62,062 bases of DNA from Opitutaceae bacterium (GTDB lineage: Bacteria > Verrucomicrobiota > Verrucomicrobiia > Opitutales > Opitutaceae). The stretch covers positions 1 to 62,062 of the forward strand of contig JAGYIG010000018.1 of the NCBI GenBank assembly GCA_018402455.1, given 5' to 3'. Position numbers and translations under genes: made by a program. The notes beneath the pieces were generated by a model. It saw only the letters and a list, made by a program, of their open reading frames with translations, had not been told where the DNA came from and did not search any database. This document shows, piece after piece, positions 25,446 through 33,670 of this stretch (positions within the stretch are counted from its first letter, which is position 1; every line of letters starts with the position of its first letter).

Positions 25446-25952
25446 TTGGAACCTGTTGCTTCTCCTAACCTCTTGTCCTCTCACACCGCCAAACTCAGCT
25501 GGACGCTCAACCCGGGCGACGACTTCGTCGCCAACCGCTACTCGCGGGCCCATCAGTGGACCTTTGACGGCGGCCTGAAGGTGCCCGGCTCGCCGTCGCC
25601 CGCCGTCGTGCCCGTCCCGTGGTCGGACCCGACGGCCGTGGATCCCGAGGAGGCCTTCGTCGCCAGTGTATCCAGCTGCCACTTACTTTGGTTCCTCCAC
25701 CTCGCCCGAGTGAAAGGTTACGTGGTCGAATCCTACGTCGATACGGCCGAGGGCTTCCTCGAGCGGAATGCCGCCGGCAAACTCGCGGTAACCCGGATCG
25801 AGCTTCGGCCTGCGACCAAATTTTCGGGCGACAAACAGCCCTCCGCCGCCGCCCTCGTTGCGCTGCACCAGGCCGCCCACGAAGCCTGCTTCATCGCCAA
25901 CTCGATCACCAGCGAGGTGAGCTGCACCCCGACGATGGGCGGCCAGGGGTAG
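25446..25952 (+). CDS. OsmC-family peroxidase-like protein
   Basis: A protein of up to 168 residues with both OsmC redox cysteines (ASVSSCHLLWFLHLA and AAHEACFIANSI) and the N-terminal TAKLSWTL...RYSRAHQWTFDGG. It should reduce organic hydroperoxides. No ATG is available upstream of the conserved region: either TTG 25446 or TTG 25473 (giving MSSHTAKLSW, closer to the family start) must be used. No obvious ribosome site precedes either. Confidence 0.88.
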   Translation: MEPVASPNLLSSHTAKLSWTLNPGDDFVANRYSRAHQWTFDGGLKVPGSPSPAVVPVPWSDPTAVDPEEAFVASVSSCHLLWFLHLARVKGYVVESYVDTAEGFLERNAAGKLAVTRIELRPATKFSGDKQPSAAALVALHQAAHEACFIANSITSEVSCTPTMGGQG

Positions 25953-26039
25953 GCGCAGTCCAACTCCACCGCCCTTATCCGCTGTTGCCGAGGGCGCTGA
26001 CCTCGGTTTCCTGCCTCTAGATTTCACCACTTCGCCAAT

Positions 26040-26062
26040 CCGGGGTGGCGCCCCCGGCTACA
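26040..26062. repeat. Short REP-like hairpin with CTACA tail
   Basis: CCGGGG-tggcgc-CCCCGG followed by CTACA, in the intergenic region between the OsmC gene and a convergent membrane-protein gene. The same pattern, with an 8-base perfect stem, occurs inside gcvP at 60568-60591. Confidence 0.6.
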
Positions 26063-26084
26063 ATTCAGCCCGTTTTCTAAAAAA

Positions 26085-27059
26085 CTAACCAGCCAGCATT
26101 TCCGCCGCGTAAGGCCCGAGGAATACTACGAGGGCCACGGTTCCGGCCGCCACCCACACCCGCCCTCCCCGGGCCGCGAAATAAATCGCGCAGACCGTCA
26201 GCAGGGCCCCGGCCAAAAGCGTGGTTCCGCTCGTGAGAGTCGAACCAAGCAGCCCGGACAACGCCAACCCCACCAGCGCAACTGCCGCCACCAACGGCCA
26301 GCGGTGTTGCCCAGCGTCCAAGCACCCGCCCAGCACCGGGCCCACCGCCATGGCCAACCACCACCAGCGCGCTGGAGCCTCTGAGCCATGGCCGACCGCC
26401 GCTATCGCGATGACGATCGCGGTGAGGACCAGCCAACGGGTCAACAAGCCGCGCCCGTGGTATTCCGGCTCCATCGCCATGGACGGTTCCTGCGGCGTGA
26501 GAAACGGCGCAGCCACCGAACTGGCCGCCACCACCAAAGCCACCACCACGCCCCCTCCCTTGACGGGATCGCCAAACCACCCCGCCGCCAAAACCGCTGC
26601 CTCACCGAGTCCGATGGACAACGCCAATCCCGCCCCGACGACCACCCCCAACCGCAACGTGCCCACCGAAGCACGCATGCCGGTCGTCAACACCGTCAGC
26701 AGCCAACCCGCACTCGCTCCCGTGGCAAAACCTGCGATCAGCAACCCGGTCCAGTTTTCGGCCATCACCGCCAGGACTGCGGCCATACTACAGGACCGCA
26801 ACCCCCAGCTAAGACTGCTACGCCACACTTCCAATCGAAACCGCATCGCCGCTCCCAACGCTCCCAGCAGGCCGCCCAACACCCACAGGACCGACAGCCC
26901 CCGATACCGCCAGGTGTCGTCATCGCCCACTACGGCGGTGGCCAGCTCGGCCATTACCGTTCCGGCGAACCGTTGCACAAACAACAATGTCACCCCCACC
27001 ATCAGCATCCCCACCGCCAAGGCCGCTTTCGGGGTCTCGAATTTCGTGTCTCCGATCAT
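26085..27059 (-). CDS. Polytopic membrane protein of unknown function
   Basis: A 324-residue protein with roughly nine or ten hydrophobic segments from residue 13 to the C-terminus and very short loops. The N-terminal stretch ALAVGMLMVGVTLLFVQRFAGTVMAEL and the long Gly/Ala/Val-rich helices recall major-facilitator proteins, but no diagnostic motif is seen. It is divergent from holA, 164 bases away. No function is assigned. Confidence 0.7.
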   Translation of the reverse strand: MIGDTKFETPKAALAVGMLMVGVTLLFVQRFAGTVMAELATAVVGDDDTWRYRGLSVLWVLGGLLGALGAAMRFRLEVWRSSLSWGLRSCSMAAVLAVMAENWTGLLIAGFATGASAGWLLTVLTTGMRASVGTLRLGVVVGAGLALSIGLGEAAVLAAGWFGDPVKGGGVVVALVVAASSVAAPFLTPQEPSMAMEPEYHGRGLLTRWLVLTAIVIAIAAVGHGSEAPARWWWLAMAVGPVLGGCLDAGQHRWPLVAAVALVGLALSGLLGSTLTSGTTLLAGALLTVCAIYFAARGGRVWVAAGTVALVVFLGPYAAEMLAG

Positions 27060-27223
27060 GACGCGGCGCCAACGCAGCCAACAGGGTGGAAGAACGAAAA
27101 AATCGGCATCCGTCCGGTGTCACCGTTCCCCCGGCCCTTGGCAACCGCCATCAATCCGTCGCCAACTGCTTTTCGCACTTCACCCCGCCGCCATCGCCCA
27201 ACAACCTCCGTGTTCTCCTGCCC

Positions 27224-28315
27224 ATGGCTGACGCGAAACCCTTCACTTTCATCTGCGGTCCCGACGATTTCCTCGTCGGGCGCCTCGGCCGGGAGCGCTA
27301 TGATGAATCGGCCAAGGAAATCGATGATGAGTTCTCCCGGGAGACCATCAGTGGCTACGCCGCCAACGTCGCCGAGGTCACCACCGCCATCAACCAATTC
27401 CGCGAGGCACTCCAGACCATCTCGATGTTCGGCGGGCGGCGTCTGGTCTGGCTGAAAGACGTCAATTTTCTGGCCGATTCGGTCACGGGACGCGCCGAAA
27501 GCACCCTCACCCAAGTCGAGGAGCTGCAACGGCTCCTCGAACACAACGACCCCGCCCATGTCGCCGTGCTCATCACCGCTTCGCCCATCGATCGCCGCCG
27601 CGCGTTTCCCAAATGGTGCGAAAAGCAGGGCGACTTCGCCTTGGTCGGCGGCGATGGCGATGCCTCCGCCCTCGCCAGTGTGTTGACGGTCGAAGCGAAA
27701 CGCCTGGACACCGTCATCGAACCTGACGCGGTGCAGCTCATGCTCACCAAAATTGGCGCCAATACCAGGCTTTTGATCGAGGAGGTGCGCAAATTGTCCG
27801 CCTACGTGGACGAGGGTCAGCCCATCACCGAAGCGGCCGTGGCTGAGCTCACGCCAAACGTCGCGGAGGGAGATTTTTTTGAGGCCGCCGAGGCGTTTTT
27901 CAGCGGTGATATCAAGTGGACCCTCGCCGCGCTGCACCGGCATTTCTTCACCGGCGGCGACGCCCGTCCCATCATCAGTGCTTTGCAAAACCGCAACCGC
28001 ATCCTACTGCAGGTGCGCGCCCTGATCGATGCCGGGCAAGCCCGGCTCGGCGGCCGCGGACTTGAGGGGTTGACCCAGGCCGCCGACCGACATGCGGACA
28101 AGTTTGTCGGGGCCACCGCCAAGAGCGCTTACAACATCTTCACCCAAAACGCCTGGTATGTCGGCAAACTCGCCCGCACCGGCCGGCTGCCCACCACCCG
28201 TCGCCTCATCGACAACCAGCAGGAGCTGATCAACGCGTTTGCCGAAATCATCAAGCGCCCCCACGAACAGGAAGACGTCCTGCGGGACATGGCCGTGCGG
28301 TGCCTCGCGAAGTGA
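27224..28315 (+). CDS. holA: DNA polymerase III delta subunit (clamp-loader wrench)
   Basis: A 363-residue protein of the HolA family: FTFICGPDDFLVGRLGRERYDE at the start, VAEVTTAINQFREALQTISMFGGRRLVWLKDVNFL, LIEEVRKLSAYV, and the C-terminal FTQNAWYVGKLARTGRL. It opens the beta clamp in the clamp loader. The nucleotide-binding P-loop is absent, as normal for delta. ATG 27224 is chosen; the longer frame from 27086 lacks homology. Confident from overall pattern. Confidence 0.85.
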   Translation: MADAKPFTFICGPDDFLVGRLGRERYDESAKEIDDEFSRETISGYAANVAEVTTAINQFREALQTISMFGGRRLVWLKDVNFLADSVTGRAESTLTQVEELQRLLEHNDPAHVAVLITASPIDRRRAFPKWCEKQGDFALVGGDGDASALASVLTVEAKRLDTVIEPDAVQLMLTKIGANTRLLIEEVRKLSAYVDEGQPITEAAVAELTPNVAEGDFFEAAEAFFSGDIKWTLAALHRHFFTGGDARPIISALQNRNRILLQVRALIDAGQARLGGRGLEGLTQAADRHADKFVGATAKSAYNIFTQNAWYVGKLARTGRLPTTRRLIDNQQELINAFAEIIKRPHEQEDVLRDMAVRCLAK

Positions 28316-28395
28316 GAACCGACTTGCGTTCAGTGCTCGGACGGGGGACCACCCCGCCGCTCCAATTCAGGAGCGTAAAACTGCGGGCATAGCCC

Positions 28396-29406
28396 CTACT
28401 TGAAGTCGCCTTCCAAAAAGCGACGGAACGGCGCGTTGACCCAGATGGTGTCGACTCGCATCTCCCACGGCTCCGCCGCGAAGTGCGCCCGCACCTGCTC
28501 CCGCCGCTCGGGCAACATCAACAGAGAGGCTTCCACCTCGTCGCCATAAAGGGTGATTCGAGCGATGGGCTGGTAGGCCGCGGCTTCGGTTTCGCAGTAG
28601 TAAAAGGGCTGCCACCACGAATGGATAAGATTTCCCGCCTCGTCGGCGGCGTCTTTTTTGGCGTGCCGCTCCACCAGTTCGTCGAAACGTTGCCGATCTT
28701 CCGGCCGGGCCAATTCAAAGTGCACCAACATCTCCGGGCCTTGAGCCACATACACCCCCGGCCCCAGCTCGCTAATCCATGCCGGTCGCTCGCCCCAACC
28801 GTCCCGAAAGACGAACGCAGCGACTTTTGGCGCGATAAAAACCCATCCTTTCAAACCCTCCGAGGCCATTAACCCGACCAGCTGTTTTACGTGCGCCAAA
28901 CTGCTGTGCGAATAGATCACCGTGCGATCGGGGTGGGTGGCGGCACTCACGTGGCGCGGGCGCAACCCATAGCCGGTCAACACCTTCTCGCCAATCGCCG
29001 CATCCAAAGCGGCCATCAACTCGACGTCTCCCCGCAGAGCTTCGTGCCCGACGATGGCGCCCACCCGCAGGAGCCCGACCGGACGCGCCAAGGCCAGCTC
29101 CAACCCGTCCACTTCGGCTAAGGGCGCTTCACCCCACCCCCGCAGCATCCGGGCCGTCAGATCGGGATCCGCCAACGCCTCCTCCCGCAGCACGCCCATC
29201 GCGACCAACACCGCGGCCGCCGCGCGCTCTTCCGCATCCGTGACGAGAGGGTCCGCGGCGTCCAGCACTCGGGCAACCTTGGCCGTATCGAAGGTTCCCG
29301 CCAACTCGGCCAGACCCACCGCCTCCACCACTTCCGTCATGGGGCCGGCCCGCATGGCCACCACCAGAACGAGCGCAATCCATCCGCGTAGTAATCCTTG
29401 TTTCAT
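28396..29406 (-). CDS. Exported protein of unknown function
   Basis: A 336-residue protein with a signal peptide (MKQGLLRGWIALVLVVAMRAG). The N-terminal half is Ala/Leu/Val-rich and helical; the C-terminal half has mixed alpha/beta character with Trp/Tyr clusters (GLKGWVFIAPKVAAFVFRDGWGERPAW, LIHSWWQPFYYC). No family is recognised. ATG 29406 is chosen for the signal peptide. Confidence 0.65.
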   Translation of the reverse strand: MKQGLLRGWIALVLVVAMRAGPMTEVVEAVGLAELAGTFDTAKVARVLDAADPLVTDAEERAAAAVLVAMGVLREEALADPDLTARMLRGWGEAPLAEVDGLELALARPVGLLRVGAIVGHEALRGDVELMAALDAAIGEKVLTGYGLRPRHVSAATHPDRTVIYSHSSLAHVKQLVGLMASEGLKGWVFIAPKVAAFVFRDGWGERPAWISELGPGVYVAQGPEMLVHFELARPEDRQRFDELVERHAKKDAADEAGNLIHSWWQPFYYCETEAAAYQPIARITLYGDEVEASLLMLPERREQVRAHFAAEPWEMRVDTIWVNAPFRRFLEGDFK

Positions 29407-29726
29407 CGGCACCAGCGACCAAGTCAGCATCCGCCCCCCCGCGCAAGACTCCGGCTGCCGGCGACATCAATTGATCACACTTCAACCCATCGCAGGGGGA
29501 ACATGCTTTGCATTAGCGATCGGCTAGCCGCCATTCCCCGGTCGCTGCAATTTCTGAGCAACGAGTGGCCAACGGGGCTGTTTTTCCCAAGATGTCGGCG
29601 GGGAGACCGCCGACGGGCGCGATCCCGGCGGGCGTCGCGGAACGACGCCCGGTTTCATCCGGTCGGTCACCACCCCGGGGCCGCGATTTGACCCCGGGCG
29701 GGCACGTCGGCAGGGTGGGGATCATT
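29407..29726 (+). other. Hairpin-rich leader region upstream of the nickel SOD gene
   Basis: A 320-base gene-free stretch. Its second half contains three consecutive strong hairpins: GTCGGCGG/CCGCCGAC (29594-29614, 5-base loop), CGGGCGTCG/CGACGCCCG (29629-29651, 5-base loop) and CCCGGGG/CCCCGGG (29674-29698, 11-base loop). The last ends 28 bases before the ATG and leaves GGTGGGGA free as a ribosome site. No T-run follows any of them. A structured regulatory leader is possible; nothing else is evident here. Confidence 0.45.
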
Positions 29727-30191
29727 ATGAAAACAATCTCGTCTCGTTTTGCCGCCTTGGTCGCCACCGCCGGCCTTCTATTCTCCGCCCACTCCGTTTC
29801 CGCGCACTGTCAGGTGCCTTGCGGCATTTATGATGACTACGCGAAGGTCGCGGAGATGTTGCAGGATGCCGACACTGTCATCAAGGCCGGGAACATGATC
29901 AATGAAGTTGCCGCCCCGACCGACGCGCAAAGCCATCAACAACTTGTCCGGTGGGTGATCAACAAGGAGTCCCACGCGCAGAAGGTCATTGTCACGATTG
30001 CAGACTATTTCCTCACCCAACGCGTCAACGCGGCGCAGGAGGACTACGAGCAGCGCCTGAAGGACCATCACGCCGTGATCGTCGCGGCGATGAAAGCGAA
30101 GCAGAGCGCCGACCCCGCTGCTGGTGAAACTTTGAAGGAAGCGGTCGCCGTGCTCGTAAGCTACTACCCCGAGCACCATCATCACAGCTGA
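29727..30191 (+). CDS. sodN: Nickel superoxide dismutase with N-terminal signal peptide
   Basis: A 154-residue protein. The nickel hook HCQVPCGIY (residues 27-35; ligands His1, Cys2 and Cys6 of the mature form) identifies Ni-SOD, followed by the helical-bundle body (YDDYAKVAEMLQDADTV...SHQQLVRWVINKE...VIVTIADYFLTQRV). Residues 1-26 (MKTISSRFAALVATAGLLFS, then AHSVSA) form a Sec signal whose AxA-type site SVSA|H falls exactly before His27, so signal peptidase I could create the nickel-binding N-terminus without the SodX protease. The C-terminus ends EHHHHS, a possible extra nickel site. No sodX is adjacent. Confidence 0.92.
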   Translation: MKTISSRFAALVATAGLLFSAHSVSAHCQVPCGIYDDYAKVAEMLQDADTVIKAGNMINEVAAPTDAQSHQQLVRWVINKESHAQKVIVTIADYFLTQRVNAAQEDYEQRLKDHHAVIVAAMKAKQSADPAAGETLKEAVAVLVSYYPEHHHHS

Positions 30192-30224
30192 ACCGGCCGC
30201 CCGGTATTGCCCCCCCCGTTTCCC

Positions 30225-30258
30225 CTCCCGTCCGGCTGCGCCTGACGGGAGTTTTTTT
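30225..30258 (+). terminator. Rho-independent terminator after sodN
   Basis: Perfect stem CTCCCGTC/GACGGGAG with an 11-base loop followed by seven Ts, 33 bases after the sodN stop. It separates sodN from the convergent TPR gene ending at 30266. Confidence 0.9.
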
Positions 30259-30265
30259 GGGCGGC

Positions 30266-31465
30266 TCAACCGTCTGGCAGCATCCGGACCTGGTGGATGG
30301 CGGGATCGAAGGGATCGTCCAGATAGCGCTCGGCCAGCCGTTTTGTGCCCCAGCGGTTGAGCATGCCGCGCACTTCCCGGTAAGCCCGCCGGGCCTCGCG
30401 ACGGTCCCCCTGCGCGTCGAGAATGTTGGCGCGATGCAACCGCGCCCAAGTCCCGAACGGATCGGTCGGGTGGCCTTGGGCAACAGCAGTAGCGTAGGCC
30501 TCGTCCGCGGCCACCCAGTTTTGCCGACGAAAGGCGGCCAACCCGCGGGCGAAATGGACCTGAGCCTGCCGCTCGGCCGGGTAGACCCCGGTGGCGAGGA
30601 GGTCAGCCTGGCGCTCCGCTTCCGCCATCAAGGCCTCCGGCCGATTCAAATCGTAGAGCGCAATCAGCCGCAAGCTGCCGAAGAACGCGCTCTCGGGGTG
30701 CTCCGCCAACAGCTCGTCGATCAACGCCAACGCCCGCGTCGGATCCAATTCGTTGCGCAAAAAAATCAGGGACAATGCCGCCTTGGTTCCGACCACCGTA
30801 TAGGTGCCTTCCGCCAGCGCCGTGTCCACCTTGCGCAGCCCAATCGTGGGATCCGCCGCCTGCCCCGCGAACGCCAGCCACCGCACGATGCCCGGCAGTT
30901 TGGCGACAAAATAGTCGTAAATGCCGATCCCGGAGTAGGCGTCATACAGGGCGAGGTTGATTTCGAGCGCCCGCTCCAGGTTGGCTTTGGCGTCCTTGCC
31001 GATGAAGTAGGACTTCATCCAATGGCGGTTTTTGATGTGCCAGCGTCCCAGCAGGCCAAGGGTCGCGCCTTTGACCAGATGGCCCTCCCCCGTCGGGTCG
31101 CCGGCGGCGATCAATCGCTCCGCAGCCGCCAGACTGCGGTCCGCCGCACTCAGCATGGGTTGGCTCAGTTTGGCATCCTCCTCCCAGACCGCCGCGGTCA
31201 CCTTCCACCACTCGATCAATAAATCGCCGAAGAGGATCAGGGGGTGATCCGCCGCTTGCGCCTGAACCGCGGCGAGTTCCTGCGCCCCCCCCGCAAAATC
31301 CATCCGGTAGTTGGCCACCAACGCCGCGTGGATCCGGGCGTCCACCGCCGGGTCCAACCCCAGCGGATTGGCCGCTTGGGCGGGGAGCGCGGCGAGCAGA
31401 ACGCCGAGAAGGAGTTTGCCTGGTGTATTCACTGGTAAAATACGGCGATGAGCCGACGTGACCAT
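30266..31465 (-). CDS. Exported TPR-like protein
   Basis: A 399-residue protein with a signal peptide (KLLLGVLLAALPAQAA) and repeated helical units: LAAAERLIAAGDPTGEGHLVKGATLGLLGRWH, LERALEINLALYDAYSGIGIYDYFVAKLPG, and a TPR near the C-terminus (AQVHFARGLAAFRRQNWVAADEAYATAV). Start uncertain: 31465 (ATG) or a GTG at 31432; the frame is open much further upstream but would overlap the glycosyltransferase. Such secreted TPR proteins are frequent in this window. Function unknown. Confidence 0.75.
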   Translation of the reverse strand: MVTSAHRRILPVNTPGKLLLGVLLAALPAQAANPLGLDPAVDARIHAALVANYRMDFAGGAQELAAVQAQAADHPLILFGDLLIEWWKVTAAVWEEDAKLSQPMLSAADRSLAAAERLIAAGDPTGEGHLVKGATLGLLGRWHIKNRHWMKSYFIGKDAKANLERALEINLALYDAYSGIGIYDYFVAKLPGIVRWLAFAGQAADPTIGLRKVDTALAEGTYTVVGTKAALSLIFLRNELDPTRALALIDELLAEHPESAFFGSLRLIALYDLNRPEALMAEAERQADLLATGVYPAERQAQVHFARGLAAFRRQNWVAADEAYATAVAQGHPTDPFGTWARLHRANILDAQGDRREARRAYREVRGMLNRWGTKRLAERYLDDPFDPAIHQVRMLPDG

Positions 31466-31567
31466 CCTCAACCCCGGACCCCGGGTCAATGCGGAGGTTC
31501 CCCCGCCCCCGGGGCGGGGTCGTTTCCCCTTGGGTTTTCGGAACAAGCCCTTTTGGCTCGACCGGAT

Positions 31568-32818
31568 ATGCGCATCGCCGTTTTCACCGACAGCTTTTTG
31601 CCCTACATCTGTGGCGCCACCTTTGCCGCGCTCAATCAGGTCAACGCGCTGGCCCGACAGGGGCATGAGGTGCGTATCTACTGCCCCGGCTCCACCCACG
31701 ACCGCCCCCACACCTCCGAATCGGACGAACTGCACGACACGGTCACCGTGCAGACCGTGCCCTTCTCGCTCCCTTGGGGCGGCCAACCCAACCTCAACGT
31801 CGTCTTCCCCGTCCTCTGGCCGACGATGAAAGACCTGCGGAGGTTTCGGCCCGACGTCATCCACGTGCATACGGAATGGGGCACCGGCTGGGCGGGGGTG
31901 TTTGCGGGTTGGCGGCTTGATATTCCGGTGGTGGGCACGTTCCACACGTTTTGGGACGATCCGCGGTATGTGCACCACTTCCCCTGGCCCAACTGGAAAA
32001 TCATCCAACGCGCCATGGGCCGCTACTCCGCTTTATTCTACCAGCGGTGCGCCCTCACCATCGCGCCTTCTTCCTCGGTGCAAACCCATCTGGAGACCAA
32101 GGGAGTCGCCTCGGTGGTGATCTCCAATGGCATGACCACCCCGCCCCCCGCGACGGCGGACGAGGTGGGCGCCCTGCGCCGGGAGTTTGGTCTCTCCGAC
32201 GCTCCCACTTTCCTCTACCTCGGCCGCGTCTCCTTCGAAAAATCGCTGCCGGTTTGTCTGCTGGCCTTCAAGGAACTTCTCTCCACCCACCCTCAGGCCC
32301 GTTTTGTCGTGATCGGCGACGGCCCCGAAATGCCCGCCTTCAAGGGCATGATCCGGGCCATGGATATGGAGGCCCAAATCGTGCTCACCGGCGCCATCCC
32401 CCACGAGGAGCTGATGGCCCGGGGCCTTCCCCGCCTCGGCGACGTCTTCATCACGGCGAGCGAGACCGAAAACCAACCCGTCAGCATCCTCGAATCCATG
32501 GCCTTCGGTCTCCCGGCCATCGGGCCCCGGGCGCGGGGCATCCCCGAACTGGTAACCCCCGGCACCAATGGGATGTTGTTTGACCCCGGAGATGGCACCA
32601 CCCTCACCCGGCTCATGCGCGAGATGGTGGATTCACCCTCCACCCGGGCGCAACTGGCGGCCGGGGCGCTCGCCACCGCCGCCCAGCACTCCATCGACCG
32701 CACCGGCGAGCGCCTGCGCATCCTCTACGAGGCCTGTATCCGCGACCCGGCTACTGCGCGGGCAAAGCTGGAAACCCCAATTCCTGCCGCAGATTCCGCG
32801 CTGCCGCGGAATCCCTGA
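31568..32818 (+). CDS. Glycosyltransferase family 4 (GT-B fold)
   Basis: A 416-residue glycosyltransferase. It starts MRIAVFTDSFLPYICGATFA as in GT4 sugar transferases, has PDVIHVHTEWGTGW and DIPVVGTFHTFWDDPRY in the acceptor domain, and a donor-binding domain with FLYLGRVSFEKSLPVCLLAF and the EX7E-type segment FITASETENQPVSILESMAFGLP. Probably cytoplasmic or membrane-associated, transferring a nucleotide-sugar to a lipid or glycan. Its 3' end overlaps the convergent sulfotransferase gene by 68 bases. Confidence 0.9.
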   Translation: MRIAVFTDSFLPYICGATFAALNQVNALARQGHEVRIYCPGSTHDRPHTSESDELHDTVTVQTVPFSLPWGGQPNLNVVFPVLWPTMKDLRRFRPDVIHVHTEWGTGWAGVFAGWRLDIPVVGTFHTFWDDPRYVHHFPWPNWKIIQRAMGRYSALFYQRCALTIAPSSSVQTHLETKGVASVVISNGMTTPPPATADEVGALRREFGLSDAPTFLYLGRVSFEKSLPVCLLAFKELLSTHPQARFVVIGDGPEMPAFKGMIRAMDMEAQIVLTGAIPHEELMARGLPRLGDVFITASETENQPVSILESMAFGLPAIGPRARGIPELVTPGTNGMLFDPGDGTTLTRLMREMVDSPSTRAQLAAGALATAAQHSIDRTGERLRILYEACIRDPATARAKLETPIPAADSALPRNP

Positions 32819-33488
32819 TCGCCGCCAATAGCTTGCGGTCATCATAGGTGATATCCCGGGGCGCCTGCACCTGCAGGGATTTGATCACCGCCCCACCGTC
32901 ATCCCGGCCCCAGCGCCAATCATAGCCTCGGGGTTTCCGGTAGGTGTTGATGCCCTCGGTCTGCGCCGATCCCAAAAACGCAAACAGCCGGGCCGTCTCG
33001 CCGACCGGATCAACCAGCACGTCCTCATATCGCACCAGCCGGGTGTGCGCCGCATCCGCCTGCACCATCCGCAGCAAGCGTCGGTTCACGCCCGTCCAAT
33101 ACCGATCGACCAAAAAACGGTTCCCCCACCCCGAACGCTGCAACCAGGGCACGTGCCGAAACATCATTTTGCGTACCGAAAGCAGATTCGCGTAGGCATC
33201 GCGCACCAGCACGATCCGCTTCACTTGGGGCACGTCCGGCATTTTTGGATACCGCCCGATATCCGTGAACCAGCCCGGACGTTTGAGCAATAGAATCGGC
33301 TCTTCGCTCAGCGCCCCAATCTGCGCCGCGGCAGCCGGGCCCTGGTATTTTTGAAAATCCGTCTCCGGCAAATCACTGACATCAGGAGCCTGCGCGAGCA
33401 GCGCCTTGAGCAGCGTCGACCCCGAGCGCATGGTGGACAGCAGAACGGCCACGGTGCGGCCAGCCAGAGGGTCGGATTCAGGTGCCAT
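32751..33488 (-). CDS. Sulfotransferase family protein
   Basis: A 245-residue protein with the PAPS-binding 5'-phosphosulfate loop STMRSGSTLLKALL (~18-31) and the 3'-phosphate motif region IVLVRDAYANLLSVRKMMF (~97-115), followed by RLVRYEDVLVDPVGETARLFAFLG. It should transfer sulfate from PAPS to a carbohydrate or similar acceptor. It converges with and overlaps the glycosyltransferase by 68 bases, so the pair may be involved in sulfated glycans (inference). Confidence 0.85.
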   Translation of the reverse strand: MAPESDPLAGRTVAVLLSTMRSGSTLLKALLAQAPDVSDLPETDFQKYQGPAAAAQIGALSEEPILLLKRPGWFTDIGRYPKMPDVPQVKRIVLVRDAYANLLSVRKMMFRHVPWLQRSGWGNRFLVDRYWTGVNRRLLRMVQADAAHTRLVRYEDVLVDPVGETARLFAFLGSAQTEGINTYRKPRGYDWRWGRDDGGAVIKSLQVQAPRDITYDDRKLLAAIRDSAAARNLRQELGFPALPAQ

Positions 33489-33670
33489 TTAGCCACCATG
33501 GCTGGGCACCTCGCTCGCGCGCCACAACTTTTTGGGCCAAGTCGGGTCGCTTCCGCTCCCCGCACCCCGCGGTCCGTAGCGGCGATCGGGAGAGAGCCGA
33601 GGTTCGGCCCGGCGGCCTCGGTTTTCCATTGGCAGTCCGCGCCCATTGTTCCCACCTTGAACGTTCCGCC

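Noticed and set aside
29565..29726. N-terminal extension of the nickel SOD frame
   Set aside because: The extension is Pro/Gly/Arg-rich, covers the hairpins, and would bury the signal peptide; ATG 29727 has a good ribosome site and begins a proper signal.
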